Of a stretch of 64,000 bases of DNA, positions 33,935-45,948 are shown one piece after another. Each line of letters starts with the position of its first letter. Position 1 is the first letter of the stretch. Both the position numbers and the translations under genes were made by a program. The notes beneath the pieces are model-generated. The model was not told the origin of the DNA, searched no databases, and saw only the letters and a list, made by a program, of their open reading frames with translations. Where the stretch lies: assembly GCA_004352715.1 (NCBI GenBank), contig SCFE01000054.1:1215935-1279934 (forward strand), given 5' to 3'. Origin of the DNA: Hofstenia miamia. Taxonomy: Eukaryota > Xenacoelomorpha > Acoela.

Positions 33935-34558
33935 CTCTGCCCTCTAGTTGACATTGAGCTTTGCTGGAGGTTGGTGGGGAGTTTGGTTCCTTTGTTGTTG
34001 TTGGTTGTTCCAATCTTGCGCCCTTTAGTTGACACTTGGTTTGTGGCTGTTGGCACTCATTTATCTGCCTGCCCTTTAGTTGACAGTTGGGTGAGCATGT
34101 TCTTTTCCTAGCTCTTGTATTAGAATTTGATTTCATCATAATACCCATTAGTTGGTAAGCAGATTGCAGAGTTCTTGTTCTGAGCCTTTTTCCTGTTTTG
34201 GTTGTTTTTGATTTCTCCTGCCTCATGCCCTTTCATTGACAATCAGATTGCAGAGATTTAACAGTTTGCTTGCTGTAGTTGATTGTGTCTTCTTCCTCAT
34301 GCACTTTAGTTGACAATTGGATTGTGGAGTTCTTCTTTGTACTCTCCTGCTTTTCAATGGTGATGACTCTGACTTCACATCACTCTCTTCATTTTATAAC
34401 CTAAACTCAGTTAATAAATTAATATCCCATATTTCAGGGTCATATTTAAGTTTATTTTTTGCTGCCCTCTGGTGCATTATTCTATTTTCAACCTCTGTGT
34501 CATCCCTTTGGGATTTTTATTCCTCTTTGAATTCTTCTTCTGCTACACTGCCCAAGTC
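33935..34558 (-). pseudogene. E7: start of ORF3 with CQLKG-type repeats, cut by E6
   Basis: The plus strand shows gccctctagttgaca (33,940), gccctttagttgaca (34,020 and 34,071), cccattagttggtaa (34,143), gccctttcattgaca (34,228) and gcactttagttgaca (34,300). On the minus strand each encodes a (C/Y)QLKG variant. The fuller ones sit in a longer unit close to RSLQSDCQLKGM. Between 34,330 and 34,558 is the pol tail, including QRAAK and the acidic extension. E6 inserted within the repeat region, so the rest of ORF3 is absent here. Confidence 0.7.
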
Positions 34559-36480
34559 TTACATTTTGATGTACATACTGTTGTTATTTTTTATTATTTT
34601 AAACTGTGTGTTGTTTAATGTTACTTGTTCTATATCCACAGTCACCCTTTTTAGGTTTTGGAAGTGTAAGACCCTTCTGTCTTTTAGTTTATAATTATTA
34701 TTTGGTAATGTTGGTGTGATATTGAATGGCCCTGACCACTGTGTTTTTAGTTTTCTCACTTGGTTTACATCCTGTGTCCTCATTAGTGTGCAGGCATAAA
34801 CCTTGTCCCCTGTTTTGTGTGAGTTGCTGTAAATTTTCTTGTTGAAATTGCGTTCTTGCCTGATTGATGATCTTTTTGTATTGTGGCACATTGCCTTGTG
34901 AATTCCTGTGTTTTGATTTTTTATTTTTCTGATGTATTTGTTGTCAGGTTTGTCAGAGTATTATTGATATTGCATTGATATGGGCATTGCAGCCTCCCTG
35001 CAGTACATTGCATTATATGCTGTCATCCATTTGGTTGCATGCACTGATGTGTTGTAGAAATACTCTACCATTTCAATGACGTCTCTCCAATCTTTACCTC
35101 CAACTATTGATGATAATACTTTTATTTATTTGATCATTGTTCTGTTCAGACTTTCTACTGCCCCATTTGCTTGTGGGTGATATGCTGTAGTCTTTTCTGT
35201 TATTATTTCCATTAGTTTTGTCATTTCTTTGAATAGTTTATTTTCAAACTAAACCCCACAGTCATATACAATTGTTTCCATCAGGCCAAATTTCAATATC
35301 CATTCCTTTGTTATTTTCTCAGCTACAGTTTTTGCTGTGGTGGAGTCTAATGGTATCATCCTAGCATATTTAGTGAAGTTATCCACTATTACTAGGATAT
35401 ATTGGTATCCCTCATTGTCTTGTGATAGTTTCTCCAGGTCTATGTGTACTATTTGGTTTGGCATTGTAGCTATTATTTTTTCTAGCACTGCTATTTAATG
35501 TGGAAAGTGAGCTTTATAGCTGAGTAGACATCTTGTGCATTTGTTGATCACGTTTTCTGCTGCCTTTCTTATGGCTGTTGTTATAAAGCATGCATTAAAT
35601 GTTTGTTCAGTTTGTATTATGCCATTGTGGCCATTCCTGTGTACTAAATCTCTTTTGAAATACTCTGGTATGGCCATTCTTGGTTTTTTCTATGTATAAT
35701 AATCCATTGGCATAAGTTTTCCCAGTGTATCTTCTAAAATAACTGTTTGCTATTTTTCCTAGTGTAACTTTGTCATTCTTTATCTTTTATTTTATTTCTA
35801 TTAGAATGATGTCTGTTTGTTGTTTTTCAATAATTTTATTTTTGGTAATCTCTTCTTTTATTATTATATTGCATGTCCATTTGAATACTTTCTACCAATG
35901 CTAACCTTACTAGTTTTGTTAATCCATAGTTTTCTTCATTCTGTTTTAATTTTCTACTAAAAATTGGATTGGTGCTTCCTTGTTGTCCTTGATTTGGTTT
36001 AAGCATGCTCCTATTGCTATGTTGCTAGCATCACAATCTAGTATGAATTCTTTGTTATAGTCCAGGGTGTTGAGCAATGGTAGTTTGGCAAGTTTGTTTT
36101 TCATATTGTTGAGTTGATCTTGTTTCTTCCAAGTCAATTTGAATATCACTGATTTTTCAACAAAGCTTTCATTTTGTTTGTTTTTTGAGCTACATTTGCT
36201 ATAAATGACCCATAGTAATTAATGAACCCCATTATTCTTTAGAGGTCTTTTTTTACCTTTGGGCTACTTATCTTTTGTATCATTTCTTTAGCATTAATCT
36301 TCATCTATATTCTTCATTTCTTAATCTTGCATTTTTTCCAATTTACTCATAATCCTGCATTGCATAAAATTGTTAATGTCCTATCCAGTTTGTTGATATG
36401 TTCAGGTATAGTGTCACTTGCTATTAGAATATCATCTATATATGCTTTTATTCTGTCTTCAACCTATTTACTGTTGTGTT
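34559..36480 (-). pseudogene. E7: pol (RT end, RNase H, integrase), decayed
   Basis: It starts at 36,480 with RIKAYIDDILIASDTIPEHI; YIDD at 36,431-36,442 is the RT catalytic site. GFINYYGSF and the RNase H blocks FILDCDASNIAIGACLNQ and KEAPIQF follow. Integrase has the zinc-binding part (HNGIIQTEQ, NKCTRCLLSYKAHFP), VIVDNFTKYARMIPLDSTTA, WILKFGLMETIVYD (second Asp), and, after breaks, the C-terminal GDKVYACTLMRTQDVNQV and NNYKLKDRRVLHFQNLKRV. Many stops are present. The 5' end is an abrupt junction with ORF3 of another copy (E8), so E7 has lost its LTR, gag and RT start. Confidence 0.8.
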
Positions 36481-36489
36481 TGAGATTTT

Positions 36490-37720
36490 TCTCCTTCAAC
36501 CAAAAATCATTTGTCATCAGTATTGAACCATTCCCTTACCTTACTTCTCCCTATTTCTATACGTTGATTTTTCAATGTTTTCTTGTGTTTTAGTGGACAA
36601 TAGCAGCTGTGTCAATGTGAGCAGGGCTTCTTCTTGTATTTCTCATTGGATTTTCATGACCATCCCACATACCTCTACTGGTTTGACTATGCTGATTTTC
36701 CTCATCATTTTATGCTTTTTTTCATTTTTTGAAATTTGTAACTTGGATTTTCCTTCTCAAATCTGTTCATTTGTTCCATGATTGTCTGTTGTACATTCCT
36801 TTCAGTGATTGTCTTTTTTCCCTGTACTTATTATTTTTCTCTTAATGAATTTCTTTGTCATTAATCACAGTTGTTTGTCTAACTATCTCAGATGTGTCTC
36901 CAATGTAGTACCCCACTTATATTTCTTTATTGGTTCCTTGAAGATCAATATTTCACTCAGGCACATTCCTGTTTTTTTCACCCTTTCAACCACCTTCTAA
37001 TTGGGCTTCTATTTACAATTATCCTACTGATTAAATTTTCCATAATTTGCATTGATTTCTGTTTCTTGTTAGGCATATTGATTTTTTCTACAAATCCTTT
37101 TAGCAGCCAGTTTTTTGTTGGTGTGTTGTTTGGTGACAGAGCTATTTCAAACTTCTTTGCTTTGGTCAGCTTATGACAGTTTCTCTTTGATATTGGCAAC
37201 CATATCTCTTTGCTTCTGTGATGAATATTACCAGTAGCCATGCTGCTGTCTGGTATCATATCTCATGCTTTTTTCTTCTTAAATATCATGTTTTTAGAAA
37301 CTTGTTTTGTGTTCATTCCCCAGTAAGTATGCCCTGTTTATTTTTACCATGGCTACCTCAACTGTTTTGTGGTATTTTCTTGATGGTGTCTCTATCATTA
37401 TTGCTGGCAATTCTTTGAATGTCTATTTCTGCAATTTAATGTTTCCATACATACTTGATCTGTTTTAGATGATCTTGCCTTTGTTTTTGACTGCATTTTA
37501 TGAAAATAATGTTTGCCTTTTCAGTTCCTTCCTCATCCATTGTCTACTAAATTTTTTTGATGTGTTTTTATAAATCAATTGCTATTCAGGGGTACATGAT
37601 GATCCTGTATAATTGCACCCCATAGTCTATTTGTAGATTAAATTTGATTAAATTTGATTAACTTTGTGATCATTGTGTTGGTGGGTTTTCATTCTTATAA
37701 GAATAAGTTTTGACTTACAT
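36490..37720 (-). pseudogene. E8: ORF3 middle part, decayed
   Basis: On the minus strand it reads FIKCSQKQRQDHLKQIK near 37,500, then LTKAKKFEIALSPNN (37,177 on), TPTKNWLLKGFVEKINMPNK, LISRIIVNRSPI, KPVEVCGMVMKIQ, EEALLTLTQLLLSTKTQENI and EWFNTDDK-FLVE. These match E5 and E6 in order. The TGA in the last block stands where E5 has Arg (DDERFLVE). It breaks off near 36,490 into the RT of E7. With the gag and LTR upstream it may be one element that has lost its pol gene. Confidence 0.7.
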
Positions 37721-37839
37721 GCTCAATTGGTATAAAAAGACTGGAATTTATTTGTTTTGATCAAGTGTTCTTGCCTATGGATTGGCCCACACTTATGTCT
37801 CCATAATTAAATACTTCACTCTTTTGCTTTAATAATGTG

Positions 37840-38530
37840 ATCAAAGCTTGATTTACTTCCTCTCAAAGATGGGGATGCAACTTGCTGGTAACTTAAGAGA
37901 TCATGACAGGATCAGGAGGTTCATTCATATTGTGGATCACAGTGAATACAGGCAAGAAATCAGTGGATGCTGTTGCCAGCCTTACAGGGGCTGCCATAAT
38001 CTCAAACTGGGCATCATCAAATCAAACTGGGAATTTCAAACTATTTAGTATTGCTAGGTACATCATTCCATGCTTAGCATGCCACAGATCAGGTGATAAG
38101 CTGATCCCTTTCAGGCAATTTTCTTTAGGTTGAACTATCATGACAATGCCACTATCTTGATGATTCAAGAACATGGGGACCCAAGTCCAATGGAAGCCTT
38201 AATAAATGTGGTTTCAGCTAGTTAAAAGCAAATTTCTTCTTCAGGAACTGTGGTTAGATAAGCTGTGTTTCAGTCTTTGATGGAGATTGTGCTGCCCACA
38301 CCAGAAACACCTGACTGATGACAAGTCAAAATCCTTTTTGACAGGAGCTTGGGGTGTAGCTTTAGCAAGGCCAGTGTTGGTTTTCTGTTCAGTAACATCC
38401 TTATCTATTTCATTGATGTTGTTTATCCAATAAATGATGCTGATGGCTTTCCATATAATTGTATGGAGATCATCCTCAGGATCACATTTCACTTCCAACT
38501 GGGAGCAGATATATTGTGGAAAGCCATGAA
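37840..38530 (-). pseudogene. E8: gag fragment
   Basis: The frame 38,498-38,241 reads MEVKCDPEDDLHTIIWKAIS, matching IKCDVDDKLEKMI of the E6 gag, and further on CFWCGQHNLHQRLKH, which resembles a damaged CCHC knuckle. The flanks are decayed. A leader of about 600 bp without recognisable coding (38,531-39,124) separates it from the LTR. Confidence 0.55.
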
Positions 38531-39124
38531 AAATATAGGTTAAATATTATGTTGAGAATATTTGGATGATAAATTGCTTAATCAGAAAAGCCTCTCTACC
38601 TTAGTTATGTAATTTCAGACATCTTCACTTTTTCTGGAAGACATGTTGTACAAGAGGATCTTATATTGATGCTTGTGTAGAATCTTGCCAACATCAAATT
38701 TAACTTAATTTAGGATTTGCTTAACATAATTCCATTTCATTTGGTATTGAATGTACAGCAGACTCTAAAACCTCTCTAATTTCCATGTAATTGTATACTG
38801 TATAACTTAATTATTAGGGCATTAGCTACACTTAATGCCTCAAGTAACAACTGTTAATTTAGATCAAGAGTGATAGATGATGCACAGGGTATCAACCCAA
38901 CCTGAAGCAATGCATTAGAGGATACTTGGTCTTTGCAAATTAATCCAGCTTCACTAGGATGATATTGAAGGAAATACCACTGGTTGACTCAGTGTGTTGA
39001 ATGTTGTCTCAGAAAACATGCATGTTTATTGTGTTAATAATTTATTGCATTGATTGTACATTTTATTTTTGCTGTTAAAATATAAGAAGAACCAGGCATT
39101 GTCACTGTTTATCTACAGTTACTT

Positions 39125-40198
39125 TATAATGTTAGCTGTGTTATTGCGTGTAGGGATTTACTTGTTGTTACTGTTTGACTAGTATCTTCTGTTATCTTAT
39201 GTAACGTCAATTAACTGGTTACTTTCTAGGTGATGAAGCCATGTGGTAACCTCCATAACAATCTCATAGTGGGCATCTGCCTGAAGCAAATCTCCACATC
39301 CAATTCCACCATTCCATCTGATGCTCAAGTGCCACTTCTCAGCTGAATCAATATATCTTATGTGTACCCTACATTAGCTCAGTGCTTACTCAAGACATGA
39401 CACAACTCGACTTACTTTCTATTGTGTGAAAGTGTTGTATCTATTTGAAACCTGAAGTGTTACTAGTTGTTCATTAAATACTACATGTAGCCATTACCAA
39501 AATATATTGGCTTATCTAAATAAATTCTATTTGAACAACTTCCTAACCTACATTTATACTTACTACATGTATGGTAATTATATTTGTCTATTATAGGTCA
39601 TAAATTTAGATCTAAAATAATATTAAGATAATTCTAGGGTTTGGTCATCCAACCATTTTTTGAGAGTTAGTTATCTGATGCATGTAGAAAAGAAATGCTA
39701 GTCGGCTAATTGAGAGAAAACCCCTACAGCTAACATAAGTGCACTTTCATGATCTGGCACAGGGACCCTAGAATTGTTCCCTGTGATGTATCCAGACCAC
39801 TACTAAACACTGCTCAATTAGCTCGACATTGTATTAAATAATCAAACCATTAATTAGATGAAAAATAAGAATTCTAAGTAAAATTTTTTATCAAATTCTT
39901 ACAATAAATTTCAATGTATTTATAGTATTTCAAAAGAAGTACCTGTCAATTCAAATTTAAACTTCTGCCAATATGGCAGCAATAAAATAACATAAGCGTC
40001 ATTTTGTCAAAAGGATTTTTATTGACAGATAAAAATATCTCCTTTTTGACACATATTTTATTCTTGGTTGCATTTTACAAATTAATCTGAAATCATAGCA
40101 ACTAATCTCATTATAATATTTTTTAATCAACTCCTTTTTGATCTTACTCTCTTCTGGGATGTTTGCAGCTTATTTCTGATTATTTTGGATGATGCTAC
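39125..40198 (-). repeat. 5' LTR of E8, diverged
   Basis: On the minus strand it starts TGTAGCATCATCCAAAATAA at 40,198, the same 13-base start as E5. Its inside matches the E5 LTR in patches: tatgtgtaccctacattagctcagtgc (39,359 region) against the block at 15,133, and gtagccattacc (39,486). The end near 39,125 is approximate. It lies upstream of the E8 gag, so it is a 5' LTR. Confidence 0.65.
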
Positions 40199-41040
40199 AA
40201 AAGCAGTAATGTAACTATGGTGCCTTAGCTTATTATCTTTCCCTACATGTAATAACCCTAAAGATATAAAAGTACATGTTAGCCCTTTATACATGTGAAC
40301 TATCAATGCAGTCAGCAATAAATCAATTTTGTAAATTAGTCCAATATCAGATAATTTACTACTAGGCAACCAAGAAAAATGAGATCAAATAATTATTGCC
40401 TTTATCATAAGGGGTAACTTAACAATAATAATAATAATGATAATTTTTGAGTAACAAATGATTGCAAAGCTATAACAAATAAAACTCCCTATTCTTACAC
40501 CTAACCTATAAGCACATCAAGTAAATGATTACTACTAGCTGCACTGCGTTTTGAAGGGCTGTTGTGTGTAGGCCATTCCTCTAACTGCAGTTGGGGACCA
40601 CTGTCAGGATTACTCTAGTGCTTCTACAGTTTAGCTTTCCACTTAAAAATAACCTGACAAAAATAAAGAAGTAAATCCAATGAATTTTGTTCATCATCAA
40701 ATAAATCAATTGCACTCTTTTTATACTTAGTAATAATAAACAATCAAACACTTGATGTTGTTGTCAATTTACTAATTTTCCCTCTTTTTTCTTTGTCTGC
40801 TGTTTTACGCACATCAGCATTAATTAGTGTTTGCATTTCAGTCTTTTTCTATTTGCCAAAAGTACTGCCAAGCAAATTAATATAGAAATACTGCTTTTTA
40901 TAATTTTACAAATAATATAATTAATAATAATCATGTGTTTACAATTAATCATTTTTTTACTTGAGTCTTAGTTCTTTCCACTCCTTCTCTCATCTTGACC
41001 ACACATGATTTTATTAGATTATGTTACACTCCCCCTCCAG
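40199..41040. other. Spacer between E8 and E9
   Basis: No coding sequence is seen. There is a short (aat)n run near 40,420-40,440. This may be flanking DNA of the E8 insertion. Confidence 0.5.
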
Positions 41041-43100
41041 CATAGCTAATTAAGGATGACCACTCTTTCAGCATGAATCATTTCCACTGCTCTCTTTATA
41101 ATGTTGCACATGTACTTTCTAGTTTCATCATTGAGTATATCAATCTCTGCTGGCATATGCCTGTTTTGTTGGTGAGTTCTACTATGCTTGGCCTTCCCAG
41201 AGTGTGTTGTTGAGTTAGCAGTCTTGTAAAATATTTTTGAAACTTCTGCTGTGCTTTCTTAGTTGGAGATAGTGTTAATATGTCCACATATTGTAGCATC
41301 CACGGTTTGATGTTTAGTGGTATCAGCATGATTGCAATTTCATATTTCTTGTTTTTCATTATGTTTTGATGTTCTTTCTTCCTGATCAGTAGCACCAACT
41401 TTTCATTATTTGTTAACACTATGCATAGTAACCAGATTGACATTCATGCATGAATGTTAGGTGCATTAACCTCTTCAAACAACATAGTATTGAAGTTACA
41501 TTTAGACTCCATTTCATATGCTCTTTTTATCTCAAACAATGCTGCTTCTACTGACTTGTGATGTGTTTTAGTCAGTGACATATCAATCATAGGCCATTCT
41601 TCTTGCATTGGTTTTTCAGCTTTCATTTCCTTCCATACATTGATGATATTTTCAAGTGTTCTGGCATTTTGTTCATACTGCATTTGATGTATAAATTTCC
41701 AATTTCTTCCAATTGCTCTCTCATTTCTAAGAGTTCCATCATCTTAACTTGATAGTACATATCTAACTCTATTTTTGGTTAGACCATAATCCTTTTGGCT
41801 GGTACTATCATGTTTATCTGTAGGTTGATATTAATCATTTCTGATATTGCTGATTGTTTGTCTTTGATAATAAAGAGATTTTCCAGTTTTTCTTCTAGTG
41901 TACATATGAACTCTGGTAATTCTCCATTTGCTTTTTTCTTCATAACTAATATCACTTTTTCTTTATAATATTTCACCAGTCTTAGCATCTCATCTATGTT
42001 TGTTTCCAAACTTCTCGAATTTATTTCAGATTGTTTGATAAAGTGGATTATTGTTAAGTGATTTCTATCTAAATTCACTTGTTCACATTTGTTAATTAAC
42101 TTATCCTTGTTTTTGATTACTTTTTGCACCTCTTTCATTGTGAACCCCTCATCAAATGTAATATGTACAGTACTCTTAAAATATGGCCAATTGAGATTTT
42201 CTTTCATTTCTTCTCTGTATGATATAATTGTATTGCAAACTGGTCTGTTGTCCTTGTCTATCACTATTGGAATCACTGAACTTTCTTTTTCTTTTGACAA
42301 GGCATGCTGTTGTATAAGCCTTTTTGTTTCAGGTGATAAGTTATCATATGAATTGTATCTAATTCTTCTGTTCACAATAAAGTACAGATGTATTTTGTCT
42401 TTTCCTATTCTCATCATCCTGCTTTCATGTTCGTCTGACCTGGATGATGTAGTTGTTGTCAACATTTGTCTATGTAAGAATGGTTGAGAGCTTTGCATAG
42501 TATTTGAAAATGAGCTTGTTGATGGTTGTTCAGAGATGTCCATTTCAGAGTCTTTGCTTATATCCTGTATATCTGGGTCCTTTAATTGACCACAGACCTT
42601 GGTACCTGCTGCCTTTAGTTGCAGACAAGGACCAATTGGTGTAGCTTGGTACTCTTTGCCCTTTAATTGACATTGGGATTTGCTGCATGAGGGGGAGTGT
42701 TCCATTTCTGAATCGGATTTTTCCTCCAACCTCATGCCTTTTAATTGACACTTGGTATCATGACGTTGGCCCTCTGTTATCCACCTGCCCTTTAATTGAC
42801 ATTTGGTTGAGGGTATTGTTTGTGATTTTGTCTCCATTGTCATACCCTTTAAGTGGTAATCAGATTGCAAAGACCTCCTTTTCACTCTTCTTCATTTGTT
42901 GGTGATCATTATATTCTCCATCCTCATACCCTTTAAGTGGTAATTGGATTGCAGAGATCTCCTTCTTATTCATCTTCTTCTGTTACTAGGTGGCAAATGC
43001 TCCATTGTCATGCCATTTAATTGACAATCAGATTGGGGAGACCTAGTACTTCCAGTGCTTGTGCTAGTTTTCTCTCCCCTTGTCACACCCTTTAATAGAC
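41041..43100 (-). pseudogene. E9: ORF3 N-terminal two thirds, with the best-preserved repeat region
   Basis: A frame of 368 codons (42,885-41,779) is open. It has the CQLKG repeat domain at residues 1-120, a Ser-rich linker, then KDKIHLYFIVNRRIRYNSYD, LSPETKRLIQ, VIPIVIDKDNRPVCNTIISY, WPYFKSTVHITFDEGFT, VNLDRNHLTIIHFIKQSEIN and INLQINMIVPAKRIMV. After a break, 41,683-41,096 continues with ENIINVWKEMKAEKPMQEEW, HHKSVEAALFEIKRAYEM and KYEIAIMLIPLNIKPWMLQY. It stops near 41,040. It is clearly a different copy from E5, which carries the same ORF3 segment in another form. It runs into the 1000-N gap at its 5' end. Confidence 0.7.
42577..43100 (-). repeat. CQLKG-type peptide repeat of E9 (nine units)
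   Basis: Plus-strand cores cctttaattgac and variants start near 42,578, 42,611, 42,658, 42,736, 42,787, 42,844, 42,928, 43,012 and 43,087. They encode QLKD, LQLKA, CQLKG (three times), YHLKG (twice), CQLNG and a last weak unit. Around the outer ones a longer unit RSLQSDYHLKGMTME is kept. The spacing of 33-85 bp is irregular, so it is a repeated short peptide within variable linkers, not a satellite. Confidence 0.75.
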
Positions 43101-44100
43101 NNNNNNNNNNNNNNNNNNNNNNNNNNNNNNNNNNNNNNNNNNNNNNNNNNNNNNNNNNNNNNNNNNNNNNNNNNNNNNNNNNNNNNNNNNNNNNNNNNNN
43201 NNNNNNNNNNNNNNNNNNNNNNNNNNNNNNNNNNNNNNNNNNNNNNNNNNNNNNNNNNNNNNNNNNNNNNNNNNNNNNNNNNNNNNNNNNNNNNNNNNNN
43301 NNNNNNNNNNNNNNNNNNNNNNNNNNNNNNNNNNNNNNNNNNNNNNNNNNNNNNNNNNNNNNNNNNNNNNNNNNNNNNNNNNNNNNNNNNNNNNNNNNNN
43401 NNNNNNNNNNNNNNNNNNNNNNNNNNNNNNNNNNNNNNNNNNNNNNNNNNNNNNNNNNNNNNNNNNNNNNNNNNNNNNNNNNNNNNNNNNNNNNNNNNNN
43501 NNNNNNNNNNNNNNNNNNNNNNNNNNNNNNNNNNNNNNNNNNNNNNNNNNNNNNNNNNNNNNNNNNNNNNNNNNNNNNNNNNNNNNNNNNNNNNNNNNNN
43601 NNNNNNNNNNNNNNNNNNNNNNNNNNNNNNNNNNNNNNNNNNNNNNNNNNNNNNNNNNNNNNNNNNNNNNNNNNNNNNNNNNNNNNNNNNNNNNNNNNNN
43701 NNNNNNNNNNNNNNNNNNNNNNNNNNNNNNNNNNNNNNNNNNNNNNNNNNNNNNNNNNNNNNNNNNNNNNNNNNNNNNNNNNNNNNNNNNNNNNNNNNNN
43801 NNNNNNNNNNNNNNNNNNNNNNNNNNNNNNNNNNNNNNNNNNNNNNNNNNNNNNNNNNNNNNNNNNNNNNNNNNNNNNNNNNNNNNNNNNNNNNNNNNNN
43901 NNNNNNNNNNNNNNNNNNNNNNNNNNNNNNNNNNNNNNNNNNNNNNNNNNNNNNNNNNNNNNNNNNNNNNNNNNNNNNNNNNNNNNNNNNNNNNNNNNNN
44001 NNNNNNNNNNNNNNNNNNNNNNNNNNNNNNNNNNNNNNNNNNNNNNNNNNNNNNNNNNNNNNNNNNNNNNNNNNNNNNNNNNNNNNNNNNNNNNNNNNNN
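43101..44100. other. Assembly gap of exactly 1000 N
   Basis: This is the second round-length gap. On its far side (44,101 on) is gag of E5, whose 3' part is at 17,217-14,833, before the first 1000-N gap. Confidence 1.
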
Positions 44101-44806
44101 TATTTTACTTTTGAGTTGTCATATCTCTGCGGCCTGTATGTCATTGTCTTGTATCAGCTGCTGGTTTGTTCTTTCTAATACATTGTTCTTGTCTTGCAGA
44201 AGCTGATTTTGTTGCAGAAATCTGCTGTTTGATTCCGTTAACTGTTTCGTAAGTGCCTTGATCTCATTTTGGAACACTTTGCTTTGTTCAATTAATCTGG
44301 TATCCATATCAATTTGGATGTTCCTGATTGTTTCCGCACTTGCTAGTTCGATGTCTTCTATCCTTTTTGTTAGCAGACCAATTTCTTCTCATAATAATTT
44401 CTCCGTCTCATTATTCTTTTTCAGAATTTCCATTATTTCTGGGGTTCCTGGTTCGGAAGAGGATTCCTGTCTTATTGATTCTGGGGTTTGGGTTGCTTCC
44501 GAGTTTCTTGGATAGGATGACGATCATGTCGCCATAGGGGTAGTGGTTTTTGGTATCGCCTTCTTTGCGCTTCCTCTCTTACTTTTATTATTTGTCATTG
44601 TTCCTTGATGTCGTAGTGGCTTTCCAGTTCGGTTACGATTCAAGAGTCCAGTTTGCACCTGTTGCGCTTGAAGTTTTCTGCCTTTGCTGACTTTGTATTT
44701 CTGTTCATTGCTCTGTTGCTTCCTTTTCACTTTTCCTTTGAGTTGTTTCAGTGTCTTTGAAAGAGTATCACTGCATTGTTTCCTCTCCGTTGACGTTGTT
44801 CTTAAT
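44101..44806 (-). pseudogene. gag of E5, N-terminal part
   Basis: Downstream of the primer site it reads a strongly basic segment (KRKQQSNEQKYKVSKGRKLQ, then NNKSKRGSAKKAIPK), an acidic linker (ESSSEPGTPEIMEILKKNNE) and a coiled coil (44,307-44,119: MDTRLIEQSKVFQNEIKALT, LTESNSRFLQQNQLLQ, NVLERTNQQLIQDND). The same layout is seen in E6. In-frame TGA codons fall where CGA is expected (LL-stop-EE, EI-stop-QLK), and there is at least one frameshift between the basic and acidic parts. The gene enters the gap at 44,100. Confidence 0.75.
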
Positions 44807-44820
44807 TGTCACGGTCGCCA
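44807..44820 (-). other. Primer-binding site of E5, complementary to tRNA-Arg
   Basis: TGGCGACCGTGACA begins at the base after the LTR. It is complementary to a tRNA 3' end TGTCACGGTCG-CCA, as in animal tRNA-Arg of the GACCGTG acceptor-stem type. Fourteen bases match what I know of that tRNA. Confidence 0.8.
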
Positions 44821-45948
44821 TGTAACATCCTCCACCTAGCTTATTGCGCCGTGTCTAATTACTGATAATGAGTACTCAGTAAATTGCGGGTGAGGAGTTA
44901 CCAAGTTGTTTGAACCATCAGACCTTTCTCTCCTATTAACTAGTTATGTTAATTAAATAATCGAGTATTGACTATCACTGTTTAGGTGACCGAGCAGTAT
45001 CACGTTTCCTCTCCAGTTCTTCCATGGGCTACTGCCTGAAGCCNNNNNNNNNNNNNNNNNNNNNNNNNNNNNNNNNNNNNNNNNNNNNNNNNNNNNNNNN
45101 NNNNNNNNNNNNNNNNNNNNNNNNNNNNNNNNNNNNNNNNNNNNNNNNNNNNNNNNNNNNNNNNNNNNNNNNNNNNNNNNNNNNNNNNNNNNNNNNNNNN
45201 NNNNNNNNNNNNNNNNNNNNNNNNNNNNNNNNNNNNNNNNNNNNNNNNNNNNNNNNNNNNNNNNNNNNNNNNNNNNNNNNNNNNNNNNNNNNNNNNNNNN
45301 NNNNNNNNNNNNNNNNNNNNNNNNNNNNNNNNNNNNNNNNNNNNNNNNNNNNNNNNNNNNNNNNNNNNNNNNNNNNNNNNNNNNNNNNNNNNNNNNNNNN
45401 NNNNNNNNNNNNNNNNNNNNNNNNNNNNNNNNNNNNNNNNNNNNNNNNNNNNNNNNNNNNNNNNNNNNNNNNNNNNNNNNNNNNNNNNNNNNNNNNNNNN
45501 NNNNNNNNNNNNNNNNNNNNNNNNNNNNNNNNNNNNNNNNNNNNNNNNGACACAACTTGCCTAGCTGCACATTTTATTAAATAATCAAACCAGATAAGAG
45601 TAGAATGAAAATAAAATAAACTCTGAAGAATTTATTGTTCATCAAATTTCTGGTTAGTTCAAAGCTATTTATAAAAATTTTCCAAAAGTACCTGCCAATT
45701 TTAAATTTCAAATGATTCGTCTGCCAATATGGCTGTTCCTACGTAAGTGTAATTTCGCTCAATTTAATTTGTCAAATGTTACTTGATCAGCTAACAAGTT
45801 TTCCTTATTTTGAACAATATTAAAGCTTAGTTGCATCTTACAAAAATAACTAAGATCATTAACTAAATTTTACAATCAATTCTAATTATTATTAATCATT
45901 CGACGTTGTTCTTCACTTGCAGCTTAGTTGCTTTTGGATGATGCTACA
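44821..45948 (-). repeat. 5' LTR of E5 (contains a 505-N gap)
   Basis: On the minus strand it starts TGTAGCATCATCC and ends GGAGGATGTTACA, near-perfect inverted ends (11 of 13). It is followed directly by the primer site. Bases 45,044-45,548 are N. The last 220 bp match the E5 3' LTR at 14,833-15,057. Confidence 0.9.

Noticed and set aside
42577-43100. CRISPR-like array
   Set aside because: The repeats are short, unevenly spaced, coding and in an animal genome; there are no unique spacers or cas genes.
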